Shown here piece after piece: positions 39,061 through 49,960 of a stretch of 64,000 nt of DNA. The notes beneath the pieces are model-generated. The model was not told where the DNA came from. It did no database searches and worked only from the letters and a program-made list of their open reading frames with translations. Source of the DNA: Cranoglanis bouderius (Eukaryota; Chordata; Actinopteri; Siluriformes; Cranoglanididae); the NCBI GenBank assembly GCA_023630585.1, contig CM042548.1:15510027-15574026 (forward strand), given 5' to 3'. Positions within the stretch are counted from its first letter, which is position 1; the number at the start of each line of letters is the position of its first letter. The translations under genes and the position numbers were made by a program.

Positions 39061-39934
39061 TGCCGCCATCAGAATGGCAAAATTATAACCATAAAAATGT
39101 CCAATTTAGGGTAAAATGCTTGGTTTTAGTATGTTTTGCATAAAAGCCAGTGCATTTAAATTGGCCATGCCAAAAAAGAAGACAAATTGGCAATGCCTTT
39201 TGAGGGTGAATTGACACTAACGCTGCAACAAAAGAGAGAAATATGCATCACAGTGGAGTGGAGAGAGGCACTTTACCTTCTGAAAGGTAGAGCCCATTGA
39301 GACTGTAAATGAGGCTGGAGGAATGGGGAAATACTCAGCGTGGAAAAAGGAAATGCACGGCGCATGGTCCTTCTGAGGAATTAAGGCCAATGAATGCATA
39401 TATAAATCCGCTGGTACTGTTGGGAGTGTTTGTAATAATATAACAATATGTACCGCACCACTCAATGCCAGCATAACACGCAGTGCATTATGGCTCCACC
39501 TTCTCTGAGGAACAGGAATAAACTATGTTTAAAAAACCTCAGTGTTTATTACGTCTGCCATATCGGAAACCCTCGGAGTGCTCTGTTGTCTTCGGTTTCA
39601 TTTTGACTGTCTGTTCGTTCAGAGAGACAGCTCTATATCATTGTGTATCGTTTTCTTTGTTCTGTTCTTCGTAAACAAAATGCTACAGCAAAATTTTCCA
39701 GTTGCAATGACAGTTATAGATAAAAGATAAAAGTTAAGATAAAAGTTGCAATTGTAAGTAAGTAGTATGACGTGCAGTTTAAGGCCTTCGCATCATTGTT
39801 TACATTATGCAGTACATACAATTCTCTCACATGCATAAGAAGTATTTTAAAATGTACACAAACTGCATTCACATTCAAACAAATTTCTCTTACACATACA
39901 TTGCACTCACATTCACATTCATTCGCACAAAGAT
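39061..39934. other. Unique DNA, weakly CNE-like at start
   Basis: The part 39180-39480 is balanced and repeat-free. Nothing coding is recognised. Confidence 0.4.
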
Positions 39935-40125
39935 AACAAAATGCTCGCATGCACACAAACACTCCCACATTTACATAAAATGCTCACACAATGTTGTATG
40001 CGCACAATTGTCTTTTACACAAAAACGTTCTAACATTCACTAAAAATGCTTTCAAATGCACAAAATGCCCTCAGATCCATACTAGATGCTTTTAAATGTA
40101 CAAAATGCTCTCACATTCACCTCTC
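39935..40125 (+). repeat. Degenerate ~20-base tandem repeat
   Basis: Variants of ACAAAATGCTCTCACATTCA recur about six times in a row: AACAAAATGCTCGCATG, CATAAAATGCTCACACA, ACTAAAAATGCTTTCAAATG, CACAAAATGCCCTCAGATC, ACTAGATGCTTTTAAATG and TACAAAATGCTCTCACATTC. An old minisatellite. Confidence 0.7.
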
Positions 40126-40129
40126 ACAT

Positions 40130-40523
40130 TCATCTATCTAGCTATGTCCATCCGTCCATCTATCTGCCTGTCTCTCTGCCTCTGTCTGTCTGTCTATCTA
40201 CATTTACATTTATTGCATTTGGCAGATGCCCTTATCCAGAGCGACTTACATTTATCTCTCTCTTTTTTTATATCACTGAGCATTTGAGGGTTAAGGGCCT
40301 TGCTCAAGGGCACAGCAGCTTGGCAGCTTAATGGTGCTGGGATTTGAACGCAAAAACTTCCGAGCAGAAGTCCAACATCCTAACTGTCTATCTACCATCT
40401 ACGTCCGTCCATCAGTCTGTAAGTCTGTCTATCTATCTATCTATCTATCTATCTATCAATCCATGCCTGTCCATCCGTCTATCTGTCTATCTAGCGATCT
40501 GCCTGTCTGTAGGTCTATTTATA

Positions 40524-40585
<62 letters not shown>

Positions 40586-40635
40586 TGATCTGTCTGTCTG
40601 GCTGTCTGTCTATGTATCTGTCTGCCTATCTATCA
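40130..40635 (+). repeat. TCTA/TCTG-rich simple repeat
   Basis: Interrupted TCTA, TCTG and CATC units. The longest perfect TCTA run is at 40524-40585. A family T repeat copy (40201-40385) sits inside it, splitting the array. The apparent serine/leucine-rich frames are artefacts. Confidence 0.9.
40201..40385 (+). repeat. Dispersed repeat family T copy
   Basis: Opens with CATTTATTGCATTTGGCAGA and CCCTTATCCAGAGCGACTTA. It continues with GAGGGTTAAGGGCCTTGCTC, AAGGGCACAGCAGC and GATTTGAACGC, and ends in CCAACATCCTAAC. This is a well-known type of short teleost repeat, likely a SINE or LINE tail. A diverged copy is at 1440-1640. Confidence 0.8.
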
Positions 40636-40964
<329 letters not shown>

Positions 40965-41093
40965 GAGGTCCAGGTAGCTGTGTTATTTATATTTTAGAGT
41001 AGGGAAAAAAACGGATTTCCGCTAACTTGATTAGCCTCAAATGCTTTGTTAGCAGCTTTGCTCTATCCTGCTGGTGTCATCACATATCCTGGG

Positions 41094-41098
<5 letters not shown>

Positions 41099-41138
<40 letters not shown>
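41099..41138 (+). repeat. (TC)n microsatellite
   Basis: About 20 TC units. Confidence 0.96.
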
Positions 41139-41142
<4 letters not shown>

Positions 41143-41489
41143 CATCTGTCATTCATCACAACCTCACACCTTCACACTCTAATACCTACCCTGAATAAAC
41201 ACACAGATCCCACAAGCCACCTCCATGCATCATGTTTTTCATAAACTACTTCCTGTTTGCCCAGACATTGCCTAATTAACATGTTTCATAAGGACTCTGG
41301 GAAGTAGGATGCATGCTCGAGTCGATTTGAAAAACAATTCCAGTTCAAAGGTGTAAAAACTTTTACAACTATTAAATATTCATTTTATACAGTCAATAAT
41401 GAAAATTACTTAATGTTGAATCATCCTGTGATTCATTTTGCGACGGCAGTGAATTCAGTTCAGGAAAGTTGTATAAAAATATGTATTGT

Positions 41490-41700
41490 AATGTTATTGA
41501 AAAAACCTTAAAGCATAAACTCTGCTGTCCTGAAGATGGTGGAAAAGTTACAGCTTTACCTTGCTACTGCTGCAAAGCGCTGACACTGGAGACTCCTTCC
41601 ATAAATCTTAAATAAACATCTCCCTACAGAAAACCTCATACCAGCGATTATGCCTTTATTTGTTTTTACTCTTTATTCGTTTATTATTATGTTTAGCTTA
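41490..41700 (-). repeat. Family N copy
   Basis: AAACCTTAAAGCATAAACTC, TGCTGTCCTGAAGATGGTGG, AAGTTACAGCTTTACC and CACTGGAGACTCCTTCCATA are followed by AATAAACATCTCCCTACAGA. Same order as the other reversed copies. Confidence 0.7.
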
Positions 41701-41744
41701 TGTTGATCACCGACTAATGTTTTTTCGATCCATAGCTAAAAGTG

Positions 41745-41870
41745 AACACTCCCCTCAACTCGGAATTCCTGCTCAGGAACTCAGGATGGTCTCCTCAACT
41801 CCATCAGAGTTCCTCCGAGTTCAGAAAGTGACATCAAATCAACATGGCCACTCACAGCAAGAACGGTAAA
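41745..41870. mobile_element. Fragment resembling the 51330-51930 insertion
   Basis: CCCTCAACTCGGAATTCCTG, GAGTTCCTCCGAGTTCAGAA and TCAAATCAACATGGC resemble words within the insertion at 51330-51930 (ACTCGTAATTACGACTTTG; GCAAGATGGCGG). It could be a hAT-like MITE fragment; identity is uncertain. Confidence 0.35.
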
Positions 41871-42639
41871 CAAAGTAGCACTTCTTATGATTAAATGGGT
41901 TATACTGTATGCACAAGTATTAGCTTTGGATCAGTCAACATACAGAGTACAGTGTTTGCTGTTAAATCTATAACACTGACTGTACAGTTTGTTGTTTTGA
42001 GCAGGAAAATATACATCATAAATATACAATACAGTTAGCTGGCTAGCCTGTTGTTAACAAAACATGAACATGGATGCGTCTATGTTTTTTCGCCACTTCG
42101 CACATCAGGTGATTATTTGGCTGATTTAGGTTTTTTTTAAAAAAAATAACACGTGTTATTTACAGCACTTTAGTAATGTTACTTCTAAGCTTCATGATTT
42201 ATTCATATTACACAACTAACGTGTTAAGTTTTTCAACTTTAATAAAAAAGTGTTACCCGTTTTATTTATAGAATGCTTTGGCTGTATTAAAGTGAGTTTG
42301 TTAAGTTACAAGAGCATCTAACTAAATCAAAAGCATTTTTATTCCTAACGCTCCCCATAGAGTTGCCTATTATTCCAGAGTCCAGATAATTATTCCTTTC
42401 CCTTAAGTGTATATGAAAAACACTGCAGGAAACTACTTCAGCTGATCCTTCAACTGCCAAACGCAACACAATTTCATGTGAAACTCACTCAGGTGCAATA
42501 CTTTTAACCCCTCACATCCCCGTCACACCCCCAAACCCCCCGACTAACTCTCTGACATCTTACACCTTTCAGATATTTTTTTTTTCACAAGATACGTACA
42601 GGTACATAATGATATCATATCATCTATGCAGATATGATA
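41871..42639. other. Unique AT-rich DNA, nothing recognised
   Basis: No gene or repeat family is recognised. Confidence 0.45.
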
Positions 42640-43260
42640 CAGTGCTAATTTCACCCTTTATTACTCATGTCGTGACGATAAAGGATTAATACCTCGGTGC
42701 AGTTTTAGCTCTTTGAAAGGCCATCTCTAGCCATTTCGAGCTATTTGTTATAATTGCCTTGACAAACCCTGGTTTCATCTCAATTAGCACCTGAATAGGG
42801 ACCGGTAGAGTTAATAGAAGCTGTTAGTCCAGAAGCATAATTTAAGCTGAGCAGAAATGGTGATGGGTAAAATGCAATTGAATTCCTAAGTGCCTGTGCC
42901 TACTTTGTTTGCCAATCAAGCATAGACCCGGGCTTTATTCGGCTCCATACCTTTTGGGTATCCTAATGGAGCCAGTCCTGCCCCCCTTAGGCAATCGGTG
43001 CCACTCACACTCCCTATTGTCTTTCCTCCTAGGGGGTACTCTTCAAGAGCGAACAGTAGAGAGAATGAGCTTTGTGAATTAACTGGAGAAATTAAAGAAA
43101 TCGCAGTCACGCCAGATCGTGCATTTTATAGCTTTAACTTATCTTTATGGCCTCGACATGACTCCATGGCGGAAAGCAGGAACGTGAGGCACTTGTACGA
43201 AATATTGGTTCTGCCAGTGAGAGGAATTCAAGGGCAGCGTTCAATCAAGTTGTAGCATGT
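42640..43260. promoter_or_regulatory. Strong CNE-like block
   Basis: About 620 bases of repeat-free, CpG-containing sequence with long distinctive words such as GTCGTGACGATAAAGGATTA, CAGGAACGTGAGGCACTTGT and GAATTAACTGGAGAAATTAA. It includes a hairpin at 42941-42973. Open frames (42916-43110 minus; 42998-43255 plus) lack domains and overlap one another. Of all blocks in the window, this has the most non-neutral look. I read it as a candidate long-range enhancer. Confidence 0.42.
42941..42973. other. Hairpin inside the CNE-like block
   Basis: GGCTCCAT (42941-42948) pairs with ATGGAGCC (42966-42973), and inside it ACC pairs with GGT around a T-rich loop. The stem has a small bulge. It could be chance or a structured RNA; no flanking evidence favours an RNA gene. 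Confidence 0.35.
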
Positions 43261-43701
43261 CACCTTATGATAAGGTTGACAAAAAATGGAGGAAAGGCTG
43301 CTATTATAAAGTAAATGAATGTGAGCGCTCACTCAGCAGTCATGACGCTGGTTTAGTTCTCCATTTTGTTAGTAACGTCTGCTGTTGTAATCTGACTGTT
43401 GATCATAAACATATATAATATAGGCAGAGTGTAGAGAGTACACGCGTTTTATGTTTTTAGCTTGAATAATGGATTATACACAGTACACACACAAACACTG
43501 TGTCGCAAGGAGCGCTACAGGAAGTCATAATGCACACAGCTGGACATGTGTAAGTGTAAGTGTGTAATATATGGAACACTTGGTTCCTCTATTTATTGAT
43601 CCTTACACTCAGCATATTTTATTTCTATTTCATTGCTTACACTCTGTAACTTCAATCATATCATATGTTCTTCTTTTGTGCACTGCTTTGTGTAGCTTCT
43701 T
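43261..43701. other. Unique DNA, nothing recognised
   Basis: No gene or repeat family is recognised. Confidence 0.4.
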
Positions 43702-43770
43702 ACTATCTATCTATCTGCCTGTCTGTCGGTCTATCCATCTGTTTGTCTATCTATCTATCTATCTATCTAG

Positions 43771-43812
<42 letters not shown>

Positions 43813-43969
43813 GTTTGTCTATCTATCTATCTATCTATCAATCTATCTATCTATCTGTTTGTCTTTTTGTCTATCTGTCTGTCTGTCCATCTGTTTGTCT
43901 GTCTATCTATCTATCTATCTATCTATCTGTCTCTGTCTGTCTATCTATTTATCTATCTGTCTATCTATC
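43702..43969 (+). repeat. (TCTA)/(TCTG) microsatellite abutting LINE tail
   Basis: About 260 bases of TCTA with TCTG, TTTG and CTAG variants. It continues directly into the TTCTTCTTC tail of the LINE. The LINE's other end is followed by TCTATCTATC at 47131-47140, so the LINE may have landed in this tract. Confidence 0.95.
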
Positions 43970-43999
43970 TTCTTCTTCTTTTCCTTTCGGCTCCTCCCT

Positions 44000-45859
44000 T
44001 CAGGGGTCGCCACAGCGAATCATCTGCCTCCATCTAGCCCTATCTCCTGCATCCTCTTCTCTCAGACCGACTACCTTCATGTCCTCCTTCACTACATCCA
44101 TAAACCTCCTCTTTGGTCTTCCTCTCGGCCTCCTGCCTGGCAGCTCTAACCTCAGCATCCTTTTACCGATATATTCACTCTCCCTCCTCTGAACATGTCC
44201 AAACCATCTCAACCTGGCCTCTCTAACTTTGTCTCCAAAACATCTCACATGTGCTGTCCCCCTGATATACTCATTCCTGATCCTATCCATCCTCGTCACT
44301 CCCAAAGAGAACCTCAACATCTTCAGCTCTGCTACCTCTAACTCTTCCTCCTGTCTTTTCCTCAGTGCAACTGTCTCCAAACCATACAACATCGCTGGTC
44401 TCACTACTGTCCTGTACACCTTTCCTTTCATTCTTGCTGGTACTCTTTTATCACACAACAGACCTGACACTTTTCTCCACCCATTCCAACCTGCCTGCAC
44501 AGGCTTCTTCACCTCTTTTCCACACTCCCCATTGCTCTGGACTGTTGACCCTAAGTACTTAAAATCCTGCACCTTCTTTATCTCTTCTCCCTGTAACCTC
44601 ACTGTTCCACTTGGATCCCTCCCATTCACACACATGTATTCTGTCTTGCTGCGACTAACCTTCATTCCTCTTCTCTCCAGAGCAAACCTCCACCTCTCTA
44701 GAGTTTCCTCCACCTGCTCCCTGCTCTCACTAGAGATCACAATGTCATCCGCAAACATCATAGTCCATGGAGATTCCTGTCTGACCTCATCTGTCAGCCT
44801 GTCCATCACCACCGCAAACAAGAAGGGGCTCAGAGCCGATCCTTGATGCAGTCCCACCTTCACCGTGAACTCCTCTGTCACACCTACCGCACACCTTACC
44901 ATTGTCCTACTGCTCTCATACATATCCTGCACCACTCTAACATACTTCTCTGCCACTCCAGACCTCCTCATACAATACCACAGCTCCTCTCTTGGCACCC
45001 TGTCATACGCTTTCTCTAAATCTACAAAGACACAATGCAGCTCTTTCTTACCCTCTCTGTACTTCTCCATCAACATTCTCAAAGCAAATATTGCATCTGT
45101 AGTGCTCTTTCTTGGCATGAAACCATACTGCTGCTTACAAATGCTCACTTCTCCCCTTAGCCTTGCTTCCACTACTCTTTCCCACAACTTCATTGTATGG
45201 CTCATCAGCTTAATACCTCTGTAGTTTCCACAACTCTGTACATCTCCCTTGTTCTTAAAAATCGGCACCAAAACACTTCTCCTCCATTCCTCAGGCATCC
45301 TCTCACTCTCCAAGACCTCGTTGAACAACCTAGTTAAAAACTCTACTGCCATCTCTCCTAGACACTTCCATACCTCCACTGGTATGTCATCAGGACCAAC
45401 CGCCTTTCCTCTCTGCATCCTCTTCAAAGCTCTCCTAACTTCACCCTTGCTAATCCTTTCTACTTCCTGCTCAACAATATTTGCCTCTACTACTCTTCTC
45501 TCTCTGTCATTTTCCTCATTCATCAGTTCCTCAAAGTACTCCTTCCATCTTTCCCTCACCCTCCTGTCACCTGTCAACACATTTCCATCTCTATCTTTAA
45601 TCACTCTAACCTGCTGCACATCCTTACCATCTCTATCCCTCTGCCTCGCCAACCGATACAATTCCCTCTCACCTTCCTTACTATCTAACCTTGCATACAT
45701 GTCCTCATAAGCTTTCTGTTTGGCCTTTGCCACCTCTATCTTAACCTCACGCTGCATCTCCTTATATTCCTGTCTACTTTCCTCCGTCCTCTCACTGTCC
45801 CAATTCTTCCTAGCTAACCTCTTCTTCTGGATACTCTCCTGAACTTCCTCATTCCACCA
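44000..45859 (-). pseudogene. LINE reverse transcriptase domain
   Basis: The same frame as the second endonuclease part continues past the TGA at 45860-45862, where WWNEEVQE suggests that the stop replaced a Trp, and runs open to 44000. Counting from Met at 45757 (585 residues): GPDDIPVEVW at 121-130, NYRGIKLMS at 178-186, FVDLEKAYDR with catalytic Asp at 246, GLHQGSALSPFLF at 302-314, MFADDIV with Asp337 and Asp338, KYLGST at 400-405. The C-terminal part has RLRWFGHVQRR at 515-525 and RGRPKRRFMD at 545-554, as in RTE elements. It would copy the element's own RNA at a nicked target. Confidence 0.92.
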
Positions 45860-47006
45860 TCAAGTCTCCTTGTCTTCTTTCCTCCTTCCAGATGACACAC
45901 CTAGCACCTTCCTACCTGTCTCCCTGATTACTTTGGCTGTAATAGTCCAGTCATCTGGAAGCACCTCCTGACCACCTAAAGCCTGTCTCAACTCCTCCCT
46001 GAAAACCGCACAGCACTCTTCCTTTTCCAACTTCCACCACTTTGTCTTCTGCTCTGCCTTTGCTCTCTTCATCTTCCTCACCACCAGAGTCATCTTACAC
46101 ACCACCATCCTATGCTGTCTAGCTACACTCTCTCCTACCACTACTTTGCAATCACTAATCTCCATCAGATTACAGTGTCTACATAAGATATAGTCCACCT
46201 GTGTGCTCCTGCCACCACTCTTATATGTCACCCTGTGTTCCTGCCTCTTCTGAAAGTACGTGTTCACCACAGCCATCTCCATACTTTTAGCAACGTCTAC
46301 CAACCTCTGTCCTTCTGGGTTCCTTACCTGAAGACCAAACCTGCCCATCACTTCCTCATCCCCACTATTCCCTTCACCAACATGTCCATTAAAGTCTGCC
46401 CCTATCACCACTCTCTCCTCTGGGAACACTCTGCATCACTTCCTCAAGCTCACTCCAGAATCTGTCTTTCTCCTCTTGCTCACAACTTACTTGTGGAGCG
46501 TAAGCACTAACAACATTCAACATCACACCTTCAATTTCCAGCTTCAGACTCATCAACCTATCTGACACTCTCTTTACCTCCAGAACATTCTTCACAAACT
46601 CCTCCTTCAGGATCACTCCTACTCCATTTCTCTTCCTGTCCACCCCATGATAAAACAGTTTAAACCCTGATCCAATGCTTCTAGCCTTGCTCCCTTTCCA
46701 CCTGGTCTCCTGGACACCCAGAATGTCGACTTTCCTCCTCTGCATCATATCTACCAGCTCTCTGCCTTTACCTGTCATCGTATCAACATTCAAAGTCCCT
46801 ACTTTCAGTCCTAAACTCCTGCCTTTCCTCTTCTCTCTCTGCCTACGGACACGCCTTCCTCCTCTAACACACCTTCCTCCTCTCCTTCTTCGACCAACAG
46901 TAGCCCAATTTCCACCAGTGCCCTGTAGGTCAGCGGCACCGATGGCGGTCGTTGTTAACCGGGGCCCCGACCGATCCGGTATGGAAGTCATGTTCGTGAT
47001 TCGCAT
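45860..47006 (-). pseudogene. LINE endonuclease domain (APE-type), frameshifted
   Basis: The upper part (frame open from 47150; first plausible Met of the element near 47006) has an Arg-rich segment, then KVGTLNVDTM with the catalytic-site Asn, ILGVQETRW with the catalytic Glu, and VVSAYAPQ. A frameshift at about 46405-46429 moves reading into a second frame. That frame holds VIGADFNGHVG (active-site Asp and Asn), STQVDYIL and ARQHRMVV (catalytic His). All active-site residues of the APE family are visible. This frame ends at a TGA at 45860-45862, the continuation of which is the RT part. The endonuclease would nick target DNA for reverse transcription. Confidence 0.88.
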
Positions 47007-47140
47007 ATTGAATTTGGCAAAAGTTTTACGTCGGATGCCCTTCCTGACACAACCCTCTGTATTTATCCGGGCTTGGGACCGGCACAAAAAGTACACTGGC
47101 TTGTGACCTCCTGTGGCTAGATTCGATAGTCTATCTATCA

Positions 47141-47200
47141 TGTAGAGCAAAAGTTTGCATCCCCTAGTGTTTTTTGAATATAAAAAAAAGAAAATGCGCC
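47141..47200 (+). repeat. Possible Tc1-type terminal vestige
   Basis: GTAGAGCAAAAGTTTGCATC followed by CCCTAGTG is similar in style to fish Tc1 terminal repeats. No other half is visible. Confidence 0.3.
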
Positions 47201-47456
47201 TGTATTTTACAGTTTATTAAATAAACAAATTAATAAATAAATAAACAAATGTCAAAACATGAGGAAAAATAAACTAACAGATACATAGATAGAGAGACAG
47301 ATTTTGAAATTAACTTTTCAGATCTGATCTGAAGATGGCAGTGTATTAAAAAAAACGGCAAACTTTTGACCTGATATTATTTCTGATATTTTAATTTTAT
47401 TCTCAGCTTGCTGAGATGATTTGATGATTTTGTTTCTTGTGATAATGATGAAACCC
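47201..47456. other. AT-rich spacer between LINE and microsatellite
   Basis: No feature beyond AAAT-type runs is recognised. Confidence 0.45.

Positions 47457-47544
<88 letters not shown>
47457..47544 (+). repeat. (CA)n tract at left edge of Tc1 insertion
   Basis: About 44 CA units running directly into the Tc1 terminus at 47545. The TA expected before CAGT is missing here, perhaps lost as the CA tract expanded. Confidence 0.97.
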
Positions 47545-47550
<6 letters not shown>

Positions 47551-49167
47551 CTCACAAAAGTGAGTACACCCCTCACATTTTTGTAAATATTTTATTATAT
47601 CTTTTCATGAGACAACACTGAAGAAATGACACTTTGCTACAATGTAAAGTAGTGAGTGTAAAGCTTGTATAACAGTGTAAATTTGCTGTCCCCTCAAAAT
47701 AACTCAACACACAGCCATTAATGTCTAAACCGCTGGCAACAAAAGTGAGTACACCCCTAAGTGAAAATGTCCAAATTGGACCCAGTTAGCCATTTTCCCT
47801 CCCCGGTGTCATGTGACTCGTTAGTGTTATAATGTCTCAGGTGTGAATGGGGAGCAGGTGTGATAAGTTTGGTGTTATCACTCTCACACTCTCTCATACT
47901 GGTCACTGAAAGTTCAACATGGCACCTCATGGCAAAGAACTCTCTGAGGATCTGAAAAAAAGAATTTTTGCTCTACATAAAGATGGCCTAGGCTATAAGA
48001 AGATTGCCAACACCCTGAAGCACGGTGGCCAAGACCATACAGAGGTTTAACAGGACAGGTTCCACTCAGAACAGGCCTCGCCATGGTCGACCAAAGAAGT
48101 TGAGTGCACGTGCTCAGCATCATATCCAGAGGTTGGCTTTGCAGAATAGACATATGAGTGCTGCCAGCATTGCTGCAGAGGTTGAAGGGGTGAGGGGGTC
48201 AGCCTGTCAGTGCTCAGACCATACGCCGCACACTGCATCAAATTGGTCTGCATGGCTGTCGTCCCAGAAGGAAGCCTCTTCTAAAGAGGATGCACAAGAA
48301 AGCCCGCAAACAGTTTGCTGAAGACAAGCAGACTAAAGACATGGATTACTGAACCATGTCCTGTAGTCTGATGAGACCAAGATAAACTTATTTGGTTCAG
48401 ATGGTGTCAAGCGTGTGTGGCGGCAACCAGGTGAGGAGTACAAAGACAAGTGTGTCTTGCCTACAATCAAGCATGGTGGTGGGAGTGTCATGGTCTGGGG
48501 CTGCATGAGTGTTGCACTGGGGAGCTACAGTTCATTGAGGGAACCATGAATGCCACATGTACTGTGACATACTGAAGAGCATGATCCCCTCCCTTCGGAA
48601 AATGGGCCGCAGAGCAGTATTCCAACATGATAACGACCCCAAACACACCTCCAAGATGACCACTGCCTTGCTAAAGAAGCTGAGGGTAAAGGTGATGGAC
48701 TGGCTAAGCATGTCTCCAGACCTAAACCCTATTGAGCATCTGTGGGGCATCCTCAAACGGAAGGTGGAGGAGCGCAAGGTCTCTAACATCCACCAGGTCT
48801 GTGATGTCGTCATGGAGGAGTGGAAGAGGACTCCAGTGGCAACCTGTGAAGCTCTGGTGAACTCCATGCCCAACAGGGTTAAGGCAGTGCTGGAAAATAA
48901 TGGTGGCCACACAAAATATTGACACTTTGGGCCCAATTTGGACATTTTCACTTAGGGGTGTACTCACTTTTGTTGCCAGCGGTTTAGACATTAATGGCTG
49001 TGTGTTGAGTTATTTTGAGGGGACAGCAAATTTACACTGTTATACAAGCTGTACACTCACTACTTTACATTGTAGCAAAGTGTCATTTCATCAGTGTTGT
49101 CCCCTGAAAAGATGTAATAAAATATTTAGAAATATGTGAGGGGTGTACTCACTTTTATGAGATACTG
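47545..49167 (+). mobile_element. Tc1-type element, both ends present
   Basis: Starts CAGTATCTCACAAAAGTGAG and ends with the inverted CACTTTTATGAGATACTG before TA at 49168-49169. The long inverted repeats span 47545-47779 and 48933-49167, with inner copies of AAAAGTGAGTACACCCCT: the IR/DR layout. Total 1623 bases. The flanks are (CA)n at both sides. This terminal sequence belongs to a very widespread vertebrate Tc1 family. Confidence 0.93.
47919..48922 (+). pseudogene. Tc1 transposase with intact triad but broken frame
   Basis: ATG at 47919 opens MAPHGKELSEDLKKRIFALH. The frame is lost after IANTLKHGG. A second segment (48025-48321) has TIQRFNRTGS and RHGRPKKLSARAQ, the linker with an AT-hook-like GRPKK. 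The catalytic region SDETKINLFG (about 48370) is reached only past stops in YW and LW positions. The last segment (48557-48922) has FQHDNDPKHTSK, Asp25, and SPDLNPIEHLW, Glu60, 34 residues apart. All three DD34E residues are present, but two frameshifts and at least two stops disable it. Confidence 0.9.
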
Positions 49168-49173
49168 TACATG

Positions 49174-49177
<4 letters not shown>

Positions 49178-49237
<60 letters not shown>
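49178..49237 (+). repeat. (CA)n tract at right edge of Tc1 insertion
   Basis: About 30 CA units, beginning ten bases after the element's right end. Confidence 0.96.
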
Positions 49238-49238
<1 letters not shown>

Positions 49239-49405
49239 CTTGCCATTTGATCAGCGCAGTCAGCGCACTAAGATCAGAAATGACGCAGCACTGAAAGCGC
49301 AGGATACAGCAGGACACAATGAGGATTTGGGTCCCAGGCCTCAGCAGGAGGTACTCAACAACACAAATTAGCTTCATTCTCATCGGGACAGAAAGCTGGC
49401 AGAGA

Positions 49406-49431
49406 CCGTTGCTACCTCGTTGCTAGGCAAC
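49406..49431. promoter_or_regulatory. X-box (RFX-type) palindrome
   Basis: GTTGCTAGGCAAC at 49419-49431 is a near-perfect inverted repeat of the kind bound by RFX transcription factors, and CCGTTGCTACC just upstream (49406-49416) supplies an extra half site. RFX sites often control ciliary genes. No transcript start is visible nearby, so function is uncertain. Confidence 0.55.
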
Positions 49432-49524
49432 GTGCCAGCCAGTTGTGTATCTGTGTGATGGCATAGCGGATTTGGGTAAAGACCAGTGATGCTTCACACC
49501 AGGTATAGAAGAGACGAACTCGTG

Positions 49525-49960
49525 TGTTGATGAATTCTTGATTCTGATTGGTCAGAAGGTGTTGATTAATTTTCTATAAGGGCAGCTCTGACAGTTTCGT
49601 TTCTAGTTTATATTAATGCGCTATCATTTCTATAGTAACAGCTTGTTCACAGGGAGTTGTACAGTATACGCGTCACATGATGAATTTTTCACAGAGCACA
49701 AGAGATTTAGTATTATTTAGCATTTTTTTTAGGAAGGAGTCTCCAGTGTGAGCACTTTGTAATAGTCAGAGGTAAAGCTGTAACTTTAGGTTTTCTCACA
49801 TGAGAAAGTCTTCAGGAGAGAGGAGTTTATGCTTTCGGGACAAGCTGCTTTTTATTTCTCTAATTTGTTTCATGGATGTTCCACAACATTAAATATAACT
49901 ATAAATGGATTAAAAAAACAACAACATACTTTGAGACGTACTGTTGTTGGAACATATTGA
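49525..49960 (+). repeat. Family N, long copy including an end
   Basis: TTGATTCTGATTGGTCAGAA, GTGTTGATTAATTTTCTATA, GGCAGCTCTGACAG, GGAAGGAGTCTCCAGTGTGA, CACTTTGTAATAGTCAGAGG, GGAGAGAGGAGTTTATGC and TGGATGTTCCACAACATTAA. This is the reference for the plus orientation. There is no transposase frame. Confidence 0.72.

Larger units (their letters stand above)
43971..47110 (-). mobile_element. RTE-clade LINE, nearly full length
   Basis: A 3.1-kb non-LTR retrotransposon on the minus strand. In its own orientation it has a 5-prime leader, an APE-type endonuclease, a reverse transcriptase, and a short 3-prime end reading GCTGTGGCGACCCCTGAAGG, followed by AAGAAGAAG and GATA repeats. The short-repeat tail instead of poly-A, the QHR motif in the endonuclease, and the length are typical of RTE elements. 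Only one frameshift and one nonsense codon are visible, so the copy is young. Confidence 0.92.

Noticed and set aside
43571..44192. Long leucine/serine/isoleucine frames over TCTA repeats
   Set aside because: They follow from the tetranucleotide repeat and extend into the LINE's antisense strand. They are not genes.
44229..47106. Long plus-strand open frames over the LINE
   Set aside because: They are mirror frames of the minus-strand endonuclease and reverse transcriptase, which carry all recognisable motifs. The plus-strand translations show none.
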